This document shows, one piece after another, positions 42,701 to 51,755 of a stretch of DNA of 64,000 bases. The notes under the pieces are model-generated. The model did no database searches. It had not been told where the DNA came from and saw only the letters and a list, made by a program, of their open reading frames with translations. The stretch's first letter is position 1. Each line of letters opens with the position of its first letter. Source of the stretch: Chloroflexota bacterium (GTDB taxonomy: Bacteria > Chloroflexota > Dehalococcoidia > DSTF01 > RBG-16-68-14); the NCBI GenBank assembly GCA_029262675.1, contig JAJCYW010000004.1, positions 1 to 64,000 of the forward strand, read 5' to 3'. The position numbers and the translations under genes are program-made.

Positions 42701-44058
42701 ACCTGCTCGAAGTAGCGGCGGCGCTCCCAGTCCGTGACGGCCTGGTTGAACTGCTCCAACTCCCACCGCCGCATCCGCGCGTAGTGGTCCACAAACTCGT
42801 CGCCGAAGTACTCGCGCGCGACGGAGCTGCTCTCGAAGCGTTCGAGCGCCTCCGCGAGCGAGCGCGGTAGCGCGGGCGCGGTGCCGGCCTGCGCGTAGGC
42901 GTCACCCTCGACGGGCGGCGGGCAGCTCAGTCCGCGTTCGATGCCGTGCAGGCCGCCGGCGATGGTCGCGGCGAAGCCCAGGTAGGCGTTGACGTCGGCG
43001 CCGGGCACGCGATTCTCGATCCGGCAGCCGTTCTCGGACGCCGTGATGAAGCGCAGCGCGGCGGTGCGATTATCCTGCCCCCAACTCACGCTCGTCGGCG
43101 CCCAGCTCCCGGCGACGAGACGCTTGTAGGAGTTCACGTTAGGCGCGTAGAGCAGCATCAGCTCCGGCAGCGTGGCCAGCACGCCGGCGGTAAAGGCCGT
43201 CATCGTTTGGGAGGCGTGGTGCTCGGCATCGGCCTGCCAGAAGACGTTCGCGTCGTCGTCCGCCGACCAGAGGCTGACGTGCGTGTGGCCGCTGGCACCG
43301 TCGACTGCGTCGGTGTACTTCGCCATAAAGGTCGGTATCACGCCGTCCTGCGCCGCCACCTCCTTCGCCGCGCTCTTGTAGAGCATCGCCTGATCGGCAG
43401 CCGCCAGCGCTTCGCCGTACCGGAGGTTGATCTCGTACATGCCCTCGCCGTGCTCGCGGTTGTAGCCCTCGATCGGCAGCCCGTAGGCGATGAGCTGGCG
43501 GCGCAAGTTGCCGAGCACGTCTTCGTCCTGGCTGGCGTGCTGGATGCTGTAGCAGTTGAGGCCGGGACTGAGGGGCGTCAGGTCTCCGTGGCCTTTCGCC
43601 CGCAGCGTGGCCTGGTCCTCGCGGAAGAGGCGGCCCTCCAGTTCCACGGCCAGCTTGGCGACGTAGCCGGCGTTCGCCGCGCGCTCGATGACGCGGCGCA
43701 GCAGTTGTCGCGGCGATTCGGCGACGGGCCGGCCGTCCTCGTGGGCGTAGTCGCAGATCACCGATGCGCAGCCGGCCTCCCAGGGCACCAGGCGGAACGT
43801 AGAGAGGTCCGGGTGCATGATGATGTCCTCGAACCCGGTGTCGGCGCTGCCCAGTTCGAGCCCCGTGATAATCTCCTCCGCGATGTCCCAGCCGAAGATC
43901 ACGCTGCACTGGGGGAAGCCGCCGCTGCGGCAGCCCTCAAGGAATGTTTCCGCCAGCACGCGTTTGCCGCGGTAGACGCCGTCCATGTCGGACCCGCCGA
44001 TGCGGACGACCTCCACGTTGTGCTCCGCGATGAGGCGTTCTACGTCTGCCAGTTGCAT
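42697..44058 (-). CDS. Glutamine synthetase-family ligase (GlnA-like / PuuA-like)
   Basis: 453 residues from the ATG at 44058, preceded by AGGAGG. The GS catalytic core is complete: AVELEGRLF, EGYNREHGEGMYEINL, DGASGHTHVSLW, GSWAPTSVSWGQDNRTAALR and ENRVPGADVNAYL. The N-terminal beta-grasp is short. These proteins ligate glutamate to ammonia or to amines (gamma-glutamyl-polyamine or anilide types); the divergent N-terminus favours a gamma-glutamyl-amine ligase. A reading frame extending to 44928 is a chance continuation across the neighbouring gene. Confidence 0.87.
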   Translation of the reverse strand: MQLADVERLIAEHNVEVVRIGGSDMDGVYRGKRVLAETFLEGCRSGGFPQCSVIFGWDIAEEIITGLELGSADTGFEDIIMHPDLSTFRLVPWEAGCASVICDYAHEDGRPVAESPRQLLRRVIERAANAGYVAKLAVELEGRLFREDQATLRAKGHGDLTPLSPGLNCYSIQHASQDEDVLGNLRRQLIAYGLPIEGYNREHGEGMYEINLRYGEALAAADQAMLYKSAAKEVAAQDGVIPTFMAKYTDAVDGASGHTHVSLWSADDDANVFWQADAEHHASQTMTAFTAGVLATLPELMLLYAPNVNSYKRLVAGSWAPTSVSWGQDNRTAALRFITASENGCRIENRVPGADVNAYLGFAATIAGGLHGIERGLSCPPPVEGDAYAQAGTAPALPRSLAEALERFESSSVAREYFGDEFVDHYARMRRWELEQFNQAVTDWERRRYFEQV

Positions 44059-44117
44059 GGGCCGTCCTCCTGTCGGAATGCCAAAAGAATACCAGACGCC
44101 TCGCTGGGAGCGAGCGG

Positions 44118-44891
44118 CTAGAGGCGGGTCTTCTCCGCTCCGTGGAAGCGCGCCGACATCTTGCCCATGTACGTGGTGAAGAGCGCGCGCTTGGGCAGCC
44201 CAAGAGATCGGATCTCGTCGGCAACTGGATGCGGCCCCAACTCTAGGGTCGCGCCGCCGAGCCGCGCGCGGACGCGTTCGCCTCGCATTGTCGACTCCGA
44301 CCGCCAGCGCGCGCCCTCGCGCACGCCGTACGACACCTGGCGTCGCTCGCCGAACGACCGGTTGCCGGCCGTGCGCATCGATTGCGTCAGCACGTGTTGT
44401 CCGTCCACCGTCAATACGGCCGTCTCGCGCTCGCCGTCCTGTGTGATTTCGATTTCGCTCAGGATCTTCGGCAGGCCCCAGATCGCCTGCCCGGCTTCGC
44501 GGCTGAAGTCGCCATCCACCGGCAGCAGATGGACGTAGGCGCTGAGGCGGCCGCGCAGCATCGCCCACATCGTCCCTACGACGGGCAGCGGGCGTGACCC
44601 CGGTTCGTGGACGAAGAACGTGAGCGCGATCTCGTGGTACGTGCCGAGGTCGCCGTCCTTGTAGTTGATCGTCCCGATGGTGCAGACCGTGCGGCCGGGA
44701 AACACCTGCGCGATGCGCAGCCCGCTCGCTTCGATCAGCTTCTGCGCGGCACGCGCCGATACGAGGTAAAAGGCGACCGCCGCCGTCGCATCGCGCACGT
44801 CGACCGGCAGTCGTACTTCGCGCCCCTGGATGTCGTAGGACGGTTGTGGTGGCTCGACTGCAGATTGGCCAACCGTTGCCGGAGACGTCAA
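44118..44891 (-). CDS. Acetoacetate decarboxylase-family protein
   Basis: 257 residues from a TTG at 44891 with GGAGGAG upstream. The ADC fold is indicated by YDIQGREVRLPVDVRDA, YKDGDLGTYHEIALTFFV and AIWGLPKILSEIEI. The LPK lysine is the likely Schiff-base residue of the family. The true substrate may be another beta-keto acid or an aldol. It lies 59 bp before the GS-family gene and 66 bp after the transporter gene on the same strand. Confidence 0.78.
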   Translation of the reverse strand: MTSPATVGQSAVEPPQPSYDIQGREVRLPVDVRDATAAVAFYLVSARAAQKLIEASGLRIAQVFPGRTVCTIGTINYKDGDLGTYHEIALTFFVHEPGSRPLPVVGTMWAMLRGRLSAYVHLLPVDGDFSREAGQAIWGLPKILSEIEITQDGERETAVLTVDGQHVLTQSMRTAGNRSFGERRQVSYGVREGARWRSESTMRGERVRARLGGATLELGPHPVADEIRSLGLPKRALFTTYMGKMSARFHGAEKTRL

Positions 44892-44957
44892 CGCGCCGCT
44901 CCTCCGTAGCTCCCTGAACCGGTGGCAATCATCTGAAGCTGGGCTGCGGCCTGCGGA

Positions 44958-47366
44958 TTAGGCGTCCGCCTGCTCTGTCACGCGGACGAGACCGACGCGC
45001 TGGTCGGCCCAGACCAGGAGAGGCGGCAGCACGACAAGCGTGCTGATCAATGCGACGCTGACGCTGACAGCCGTCACGAGGCCGAAGTCGGTAAGCAGAG
45101 GAAAGCCGGAGAACGCGAGCATGCTGAACCCTGCTACAGTCGTCAGCCCTGACGCTGTGAAGGGGCGCCCGATGCGCACAGACGCTCGCGCGATCGCGTC
45201 GTCCGGGGCGAGGCCGCCCTTGCGCTCCTCGAAGTAGCGCGCCATCAGCAGCACCGAGAACTCCGTGCAGGTGGCGACGATGAGGGGGCCAGAGAGCGCA
45301 GTGAGCGGGCTCATGGTTATCCCTAACGCGTAGATCACGCTCGACGAGAGCCCGACCGCGATCAGGGCCGGAACGAGGGGCAGCAGCATCTTGACGACGT
45401 TGCGATAGTAGACCAGCAGCCAGATGAGCACCGCAATCAGAGCCACGTAGGTCATGCGGGTTCGGTTTGAGCTAAACCCATCGGCGGTTTCAATGCCGAT
45501 CACAGCCAGGCCGGCGGCCGTGACAATGATGCCTTCTGGCGCGTTCAGCTCGGCCTGCATCTCGTCCAGCAGCACGCGGCGCTCGTCGAGCGTGACGTTG
45601 CCGATGGCAAAGATAATGTTCGCTTTCGTCCGGTCTGCGCTCAGGAAGCTGTTGGAGATCGCATTCGGCATGACCGGCAGGATCGCCTCCGCATCCTCTT
45701 TAGTAGGAGGGGCCCGCGAGACAGCGCTAACGATCGACCCCATGCTTGATGAGAGGGCGAGTTCCGCAGGGTGCCGCTCCAGCTGGATGGCTTCGTAATC
45801 CGTCATCCACTCTAGTACTTCGGTCTTGAGGACATCGTCTCCTTCGACCAGGAGCGAGAGCTCGCTTGACGAGCCGGCAGTGTCTCCGATGTAGTGCAGG
45901 TCCGCCAGCACCGCGCTGTCCTGCGGGATCCATTTCTCGACGTCCGTCTCGACCTTGATCCGTTGGTCGGCCCAAAGTCCGGTGCCGATAAAGATCACAC
46001 CGAGCGCCAGTACCGGCAGGATGCGCATCCCCTGCGCCGACGACGTCAGGCCGCTGGCTAAGCGCTCGATGTCCAGCACGCTGGACGGCGACGCAGTTTG
46101 GCTGAACGTTTGGTTGCGGTCGCGCCAGTACAGCACACTGGCAGGCAGCGTAACGCCCGCGACGAACAGCACGGCGATGCCGATTGCCAGCATCCTTCCA
46201 AAGTCGCGCACCATTGGCACGTCGGACGTCTGCAAGGCGAGAAATCCGATGACCGCCGCTAGTACGGCCACGACGAGGCCCGGCCCGAGGTTTGTCAAAG
46301 CGGATTGCAGGCCCGGTGCTGCTTCGCCGGTCCGTTCGGCCTCCTCCTCGAAACGGCTGTGCATCTGGATCGCGAAGTCGACGCCGACACCGATCAAGAT
46401 CGGCAGGCCGGAGATCGTGACCAGCGTAAGCGGCAAGCCTAAATATCCCATCAGTCCGAATGCCCAGACGTTGCCCACCAGCACGACGCCGAGCGAGAGG
46501 AGGCGCCAGCGCGCGCGATACGTGAGGAAGAGAAGCACGAGCATCGCCGCGACGGCCAGCGCACCCATGATGGCGATGCTCTCTCGCATCGTGTCGTTGA
46601 TCTCCTTGAGGAGAATGGCCGGGCCGGTGGCCAGCACGTCGAAGCCCTCAAACTCATGCGTCTGTACGCGCTCGACGACGGCCGTTGCCGCCTCCGCTTG
46701 CTCGTTGATGCTCATGTTGCCATTCAGCCGCACCACCATGAGGGCATGTTCCGGGTCACTGAACGCCGCTGTCAGCTCCGGCCGCACGGCGCCGTCTTCG
46801 TCGAAGACCACGAATTCGACGAAGGCAGGGTTATCGATTGTCGTCTCGCCAACGACAGCGAGGCGCGCTGCGTCGGCGGCGATGCGGATCGCGAACTCCT
46901 CTGCCAGCCTGTCCCGTTCGTCTTGCGTAGCGGCGGCCGCCTGCTCGCGCGCCAGCGCCGCCGGCGCCAGCTCCGCAGCGAGGAACACCTGGTCGGCGCC
47001 GAACTGCAGCACCGTCAGCGGGCTGAGGACCGAGTGCAGGAGTTGATCGCTGTCCTGGTCTGTGGCGACCAGTTCGTTGAGCTCCCCGTCAAGAGCTTGT
47101 AGCTCACTCAGGTTTGGCTCGACGAAGAGCTGTCGGATGTCGCCCTCGAACAGCACCAGGATCGTTTCGCCCCCGAACTCGCTCTGGAGGCGAAGGCTAT
47201 CCTTATAAACCTGCGAACTGGCGTTGACCAGGCCGTCCTGCGTGGTCTTGAACTTCAGTCGGGGGACGCCGAACGCGAGAGCGATCGTCGCGATGGCTGC
47301 CACTACCAATACCCAGAGGTAGTACCTCCGGATCACATTGGCGTAGACGAGCCAGATGATGTTCAC
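44958..47366 (-). CDS. MMPL/RND-superfamily exporter (HAE3 type)
   Basis: 802 residues from a GTG. Twelve membrane helices in two halves, each with a large extracytoplasmic loop (about 40-240 and 460-610). The characteristic GVDFAIQMHSRFEEE in half one corresponds to TEFSVLLMARYFEER in half two. These are hopanoid, lipid or hydrophobic-compound exporters. It is the last gene of the TetR-headed run, 2 bp after the nitronate monooxygenase gene, so it may move lipid-like substrates of the pathway. Confidence 0.9.
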   Translation of the reverse strand: MNIIWLVYANVIRRYYLWVLVVAAIATIALAFGVPRLKFKTTQDGLVNASSQVYKDSLRLQSEFGGETILVLFEGDIRQLFVEPNLSELQALDGELNELVATDQDSDQLLHSVLSPLTVLQFGADQVFLAAELAPAALAREQAAAATQDERDRLAEEFAIRIAADAARLAVVGETTIDNPAFVEFVVFDEDGAVRPELTAAFSDPEHALMVVRLNGNMSINEQAEAATAVVERVQTHEFEGFDVLATGPAILLKEINDTMRESIAIMGALAVAAMLVLLFLTYRARWRLLSLGVVLVGNVWAFGLMGYLGLPLTLVTISGLPILIGVGVDFAIQMHSRFEEEAERTGEAAPGLQSALTNLGPGLVVAVLAAVIGFLALQTSDVPMVRDFGRMLAIGIAVLFVAGVTLPASVLYWRDRNQTFSQTASPSSVLDIERLASGLTSSAQGMRILPVLALGVIFIGTGLWADQRIKVETDVEKWIPQDSAVLADLHYIGDTAGSSSELSLLVEGDDVLKTEVLEWMTDYEAIQLERHPAELALSSSMGSIVSAVSRAPPTKEDAEAILPVMPNAISNSFLSADRTKANIIFAIGNVTLDERRVLLDEMQAELNAPEGIIVTAAGLAVIGIETADGFSSNRTRMTYVALIAVLIWLLVYYRNVVKMLLPLVPALIAVGLSSSVIYALGITMSPLTALSGPLIVATCTEFSVLLMARYFEERKGGLAPDDAIARASVRIGRPFTASGLTTVAGFSMLAFSGFPLLTDFGLVTAVSVSVALISTLVVLPPLLVWADQRVGLVRVTEQADA

Positions 47367-47368
47367 GC

Positions 47369-48478
47369 TTATTCTCTCAGCAGCTCCGAGATGCGCTCAG
47401 TCGCCTCAATGTACTCCGTGACCATCTCCTGGATCACGTCGCGCGTTCGGCGAATGCTGCTCATCCTACCCATGATTTGCCCTACAGGCGAGCCCACGAG
47501 CTGCTGGCCTCCGGAGCCCTCCACGTTGGAGTTGCGCTGGACGCGGCTCTGGGCCTCCGCGTTGAGCATGTACTGCAGCGGCATCGGCAGGGGTCCCGGC
47601 GAATCAGGGCCGTCCCAAGCCTCCGTCCATGGCGTCCGCAGCATCCGCGCCGGCTTGCCCGTCATCGAACGCGAGCGGACGGTGTCTGAGGAGCTGCCCT
47701 TGAGCAGCTTGTCCTTCACGATGTCGCTCGTGTCGCTCTCCGTGACGGTCAGCCAGATCGAGCCGGTCCAGACGCCGTCCGCGCCGAGCGCCATCGCGGC
47801 GGCCATCTGCCGGCCGCTGCCGATGCCTCCTGCGGCGAGCACCGGCACCGGCGCTACGGCGTCTACGACCTCAGGCACAAGTACCATCGTTGTGATCGCG
47901 CCCGTATGGCCGCCCGCCTCGTAGCCTTGGGCGACGATGATGTCCGTGCCGGCCTCCACCTGTCGCACGGCCTGCTCCGGCTTGCCGATCAACGCGGCGA
48001 CCAGCACGTCCTGCGCGTGCGCTTGGTCGATCACCTCTTTCGGCGGCACGCCGAGGGCGTTCACGAGCAGCTTGATCGGGTGGGCGAGCGCTATGTCGAC
48101 CTGCGGTTGGGCATTTTCCCTACTCCAACCCAGCAACGCCATCGGCGGCGGCTCGTCTTCAGGGAGTTCGGGCACGTCGTACTGCTCGAGAATGCCGCGG
48201 CCGAACGCCTTGTGGCCTTCGGGGATCATCTTCTCCAGCTCGGTCTCGACTGAGCCGGCGTACGACATCGGCATGACGACGTCGACGCCGTACGGCTTGC
48301 TCTCGATATTGTCGTCGATCCACTTCAGCTCGATCTCGAGCTGTTCCGGAGTGAAGGCGAGGGCGCCCAGCACGCCTATGCCACCGGCCTTGCTGACGGC
48401 GGCTACGACGTCACGGCAGTGGCTGAAAGCAAAGATCGGGAACTCGATCCCGAGCATGTCGCAGATGCGGCTTGCCAT
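47369..48478 (-). CDS. Nitronate monooxygenase-family FMN enzyme (2-nitropropane dioxygenase-like)
   Basis: 369 residues. TIM-barrel FMN enzyme: GIEFPIFAFSH, AVSKAGGIGVLGA, IIVAQGYEAGGHTG (catalytic-His loop), VLAAGGIGSGRQMAAAMALGADGVW. It resembles the nitronate monooxygenase / NPD family, which also holds enoyl reductases. It follows the P450 gene by 4 bp in the operon. A role in oxidising CoA-linked intermediates is possible but not shown. Confidence 0.87.
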   Translation of the reverse strand: MASRICDMLGIEFPIFAFSHCRDVVAAVSKAGGIGVLGALAFTPEQLEIELKWIDDNIESKPYGVDVVMPMSYAGSVETELEKMIPEGHKAFGRGILEQYDVPELPEDEPPPMALLGWSRENAQPQVDIALAHPIKLLVNALGVPPKEVIDQAHAQDVLVAALIGKPEQAVRQVEAGTDIIVAQGYEAGGHTGAITTMVLVPEVVDAVAPVPVLAAGGIGSGRQMAAAMALGADGVWTGSIWLTVTESDTSDIVKDKLLKGSSSDTVRSRSMTGKPARMLRTPWTEAWDGPDSPGPLPMPLQYMLNAEAQSRVQRNSNVEGSGGQQLVGSPVGQIMGRMSSIRRTRDVIQEMVTEYIEATERISELLRE

Positions 48479-48482
48479 GGCG

Positions 48483-49685
48483 TTACCTCTCCACCGGTGT
48501 GTACTTGACCGGTATGTGCTTGATCCCGTTAATGAAGTATGAGCGCAAGCGGGAAACAGGGCCGTTCAGCTCAATATCCGGCAGCCTGCGCAGCAGCTCT
48601 TCGAACATGACCCGGCCCTCTAGTCGCGCCAGGCTGGCGCCCAGGCAGAAGTGCGGCCCGCCCCCGCCAAACGCTACGTGCGCGTTCGGCGTGCGTCCGA
48701 CATCGAAACGGTCAGGGTCAGGGAAATGCGTCTCGTCGCGGTTGGCGGACCCGTACCAGAGCGTGACCTTGTCGCCGGCCTTGATCTGCTGGCCGTTGAT
48801 CTGCGTATCGGCGGTCGCCGTGCGGCGGAAGTACATGATCGGCGTAACCCAGCGCAGCATCTCCTCGATCGCGGACGGCATCAGCGTCGGGTCGTCGATA
48901 AGCCGCCGCCGCTGGTCCGGATTCTCCATCAGGGCCAGCGTGCCGCCGGAGATCAGGTTACGGGTCGTCTCGTTGCCGGCCACGATGAGGAGGATGAAGA
49001 AGAAGTTGAACTCCATGTCCTCCAGCTTCTCTCCGTTCACTTCCGCGTCGAGGAGGACGGAGACCAGGTCGTCCTTCGGGTTCTCTCGCCGGTCCGCGGT
49101 GAGGGTGCCGGCGTACTCGAAGACCTCGGCGGCCGCTTTCGTCGCGACCTCCATCGTCGGTGAGTACTCCGGATCTCCGACCGCGATCATCTGATTGCTC
49201 CACTCGAAGATCTGGTGGCGGTCCGCCTGCGGGATGCCGATCAGTTCGGCGATCACCTGCAGCGGCAGCTCTGCGGCGACTTCGGTGACCAGATCACACT
49301 CGCCCTTCTGGGCGATGCTATCGATGATCTTCGTCGTGATGTCACGCACGTGCGGTTCCATGCGCCGGATCATCTTCGGCGTGAAGCCTTGGCTGATCAG
49401 GTTGCGCAGGCCGGTGTGCTTGGGCGCGTCCATGTTGACCATCATCAGCTCCGAGCCGCCCACAGAGTCGTCGACGAACACGCCGTGGCCCGACGCGAAC
49501 GACTTGTAGTCGACTGACGTCGCGATGACGTCATCGTAGCGAGTGACGACCCAGAACCCGGTGCCTTCCTTCTGCGGGTTCCAGTGGACGGGGTCTTCCC
49601 GGCGTAGCTGCTTGAACACGTCGTACGGGACTGCGTCCACGAACGTGTCCGGATTGTAGAAATCTATATCAGATAGCTGGACCAT
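48483..49685 (-). CDS. Cytochrome P450 (CYP125/142-like class)
   Basis: 400 residues, with GGGAGAG before the ATG. I-helix AGNETTRN, K-helix EEMLRW (ExxR), and the heme loop AFGGGGPHFCLGASLAR with the thiolate Cys. DFYNPDTFVDAVPYDVFKQLR and the overall pattern resemble bacterial steroid/isoprenoid side-chain hydroxylases (CYP125-like). No redox partner is adjacent. The operon context of acyl-CoA enzymes suggests terminal hydroxylation of a branched side chain; this is inference. Confidence 0.9.
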   Translation of the reverse strand: MVQLSDIDFYNPDTFVDAVPYDVFKQLRREDPVHWNPQKEGTGFWVVTRYDDVIATSVDYKSFASGHGVFVDDSVGGSELMMVNMDAPKHTGLRNLISQGFTPKMIRRMEPHVRDITTKIIDSIAQKGECDLVTEVAAELPLQVIAELIGIPQADRHQIFEWSNQMIAVGDPEYSPTMEVATKAAAEVFEYAGTLTADRRENPKDDLVSVLLDAEVNGEKLEDMEFNFFFILLIVAGNETTRNLISGGTLALMENPDQRRRLIDDPTLMPSAIEEMLRWVTPIMYFRRTATADTQINGQQIKAGDKVTLWYGSANRDETHFPDPDRFDVGRTPNAHVAFGGGGPHFCLGASLARLEGRVMFEELLRRLPDIELNGPVSRLRSYFINGIKHIPVKYTPVER

Positions 49686-49720
49686 TGCACTCTCCCATGC
49701 TTGTGGCGCTGCTGCTCTGC

Positions 49721-50917
49721 TCAGTAGGACTTCGGCAGTCCCAGGTTCTGCTCTGCGACGTAGTTGAGGATCATCTCGCGGCTAACGGGGGCGGTCTTGA
49801 AGAGCCGCGCGCCGCTCCACTGGCTGATGAGGCCGACCTCCTCCGTGAAGCCGAGGCCGCCGTGCGTCTCGATCGCGTGGTCGATGGCTTTGACGGCCAG
49901 GTCGGCCGCCATGAACTTCGCCATGTTCGCGTAGGAGCCGACCTCCAGCGGGTTGTGGCCGTTGTCGAACGCCCACGCCGCCTTGTAGGTCATCAGCCTG
50001 GCCGCCTCCAGCGCGATCTTCACCTCGGCTAGCGGATGCGCGATCGACTGGTAAGCGCCGATCGGCGTGTCCTTGAACACCCGGCGTTCGCCCGCGTACG
50101 CCACGGCCTTGTTCAGCGCCGATTCCGCCATGCCGATGCAGATCGCTGCGGCCAGAATTCGCTCCGGGTTAAGCGAGTTGAACATCGCCATGATGCCGTT
50201 GTCTTCCTCGCCGACGAGGTTGTCGGCGGGCACCTGCAGGTCGTCAAAGAAGAGTTGAAACTGGTTCAGTTCCTCGCTGAGCGGGATCGCGATATCGTGC
50301 ATCTCGATGCCCTTGGACTTCGTATCGACGAGGAAGAGCGACATGCCAAACGATTTCGGCTTGCCCTGCTCCTTCAGCTCCTCGAGCGACGTCGTCCGCG
50401 CGACGACGAGCATGTAGTCAGCGCTGTCGACGCCGGAGATAAACGTCTTCTGGCCGTTCAGGATGTAGCTGTCGCCGTCGCGCTTGGCCGCGGTCTCGAT
50501 GTTGAACGTGTTGGTGCCGGCGTTCGGCTCCGTCACGGCGAAGCAGAGCTTCCAGGAGCCGTCCGCGATCTTCGGCAGGAAGCGCTGCTTCTGCTCTTCT
50601 GTGCCGTTGCGGACGATGCAGGCCGTGTCCATGGCGATAACGAGCAGGAGGCCCGGCGAGAAGCCGCTGTACGTCACCTCCTCGAACCCCAGTGCCAGTG
50701 CGACGAGGCCCATGTTGTTGCCACCGTACTTCTCGGGGACTAGGCAGCCGGTGAGGCCCACGTTGGCGTACTCCTGCCAGAGCTCCTCCGGGAAGCGCTT
50801 CTCCGCGCGGGACTGGGCCAAGATCTCCTTCTGGCGGGGCAGGTACTTGGCCAGCATGGTCTTGACGGCTGTGCGGACGAGCTTCTGCTCGTCGGATAAT
50901 TCGAAATCCAGCGGCAT
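49721..50917 (-). CDS. Acyl-CoA dehydrogenase
   Basis: 398 residues from the ATG at 50917; a longer frame to 51322 is spurious. The three-domain ACAD fold is visible: VPEKYGGNNMG, CFAVTEPNAGTNTFN, DSYILNGQKTFIS, then the C-terminal helical domain with ERILAAAICIGMAESAL, and GGLGFTEEVGLISQW with the Glu typical of the catalytic-base region. It uses FAD to form the alpha-beta double bond of an acyl-CoA. In the operon between the P450 and crotonase genes. Confidence 0.93.
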   Translation of the reverse strand: MPLDFELSDEQKLVRTAVKTMLAKYLPRQKEILAQSRAEKRFPEELWQEYANVGLTGCLVPEKYGGNNMGLVALALGFEEVTYSGFSPGLLLVIAMDTACIVRNGTEEQKQRFLPKIADGSWKLCFAVTEPNAGTNTFNIETAAKRDGDSYILNGQKTFISGVDSADYMLVVARTTSLEELKEQGKPKSFGMSLFLVDTKSKGIEMHDIAIPLSEELNQFQLFFDDLQVPADNLVGEEDNGIMAMFNSLNPERILAAAICIGMAESALNKAVAYAGERRVFKDTPIGAYQSIAHPLAEVKIALEAARLMTYKAAWAFDNGHNPLEVGSYANMAKFMAADLAVKAIDHAIETHGGLGFTEEVGLISQWSGARLFKTAPVSREMILNYVAEQNLGLPKSY

Positions 50918-50946
50918 ACGTTCTAGCCTTTCCTCTGATGTGTGAG

Positions 50947-51753
50947 CTAGCGACCCTTGAACTGGGGCGTGCGTTTTTCCTTGAAGGCTTTCGGCCCTTC
51001 GCGGGCGTCCTCGCTGGCGAACACGGGCGCGCCGAGCTTGAGCTCGACGTCCATCGCCTCGCTCTCCGGCAGGCACTCCGTCTCCTGGACGGACTGCTTC
51101 ACCTTCTGCACCGCCAACGGGCCGTTCGCCGCGATGCGTCCCGCGATCTCTCGAGCGACTTCGAGCGCCGTGCCGTCCGGCACCACACGGCCGATCAGGC
51201 CCATGCGCATCGCCTCCGAGGCCGGGTAGTGGTCGCCGGTGAGCAGCAGCTCCATAGCCCACGTAAACGGGACCTGGCGTCGCAGGCGGACGGTGGAACC
51301 GCCGGTGGGGAAGAGCCCCCACTTGACTTCGGAGACGCCGAACGTCGCGCCCTCCCCGGCGACGCGGATGTCGGTCGTCTGCAGGATTTCGGTTCCGCCG
51401 GCGATGCAGGGGCCTTCGATAGCGGCGATCAGGGGCTTCGTGATGCGGTGGTTGCGCAGCAGCCCCTTGAAGATCACGCCGGGGTCCTCGCGGCAGCGCT
51501 TCTCGTAATCGTCCTCCGGGGGCAGGTTCTTTATCGAGCGCGAGACGAGTTTGTCGAGGTCGGCGCCGGCGCAGAACGCGCCGCCGGCGCCCGTCAGGAT
51601 AGCGACGCGGATCTCGTCGTCGGAATCGATCTCGTCCCAGGCGTCGCCCAGAAGGCAGAGCATCTCCGGATTGAGGGCGTTCTTCGCTTCGGGCCGGTTC
51701 ATGGTGAGCGTGACGATGTGTCCGTCACGTTCGGTGAGCAGCGCTGGCGCCAC
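50947..51753 (-). CDS. Enoyl-CoA hydratase/crotonase-family protein
   Basis: 268 residues from a GTG at 51753 (GGAGGGA upstream). NRPEAKNALN, GAFCAGADLDKL, EGPCIAGGTEILQTTDIRVA and SEVKWGLFPTGGSTVRL. The Glu of GGTEI and the Glu of SEVK are both kept, supporting real hydratase or related activity. It sits between the acyl-CoA dehydrogenase and acyl-CoA ligase genes, consistent with a beta-oxidation step. Confidence 0.9.
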   Translation of the reverse strand: MAPALLTERDGHIVTLTMNRPEAKNALNPEMLCLLGDAWDEIDSDDEIRVAILTGAGGAFCAGADLDKLVSRSIKNLPPEDDYEKRCREDPGVIFKGLLRNHRITKPLIAAIEGPCIAGGTEILQTTDIRVAGEGATFGVSEVKWGLFPTGGSTVRLRRQVPFTWAMELLLTGDHYPASEAMRMGLIGRVVPDGTALEVAREIAGRIAANGPLAVQKVKQSVQETECLPESEAMDVELKLGAPVFASEDAREGPKAFKEKRTPQFKGR

Positions 51754-51755
51754 GG

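Noticed and set aside
42697..44928. 743-residue ORF appearing to fuse an unknown N-terminus to glutamine synthetase
   Set aside because: The first about 290 residues are an off-frame shadow of the acetoacetate-decarboxylase-family gene. The GS start at 44058 has AGGAGG.
49721..51322. 533-residue version of the acyl-CoA dehydrogenase
   Set aside because: The extra N-terminus overlaps the crotonase gene out of frame and is Arg/Gly-rich low-quality sequence. The ATG at 50917 starts the conserved domain.
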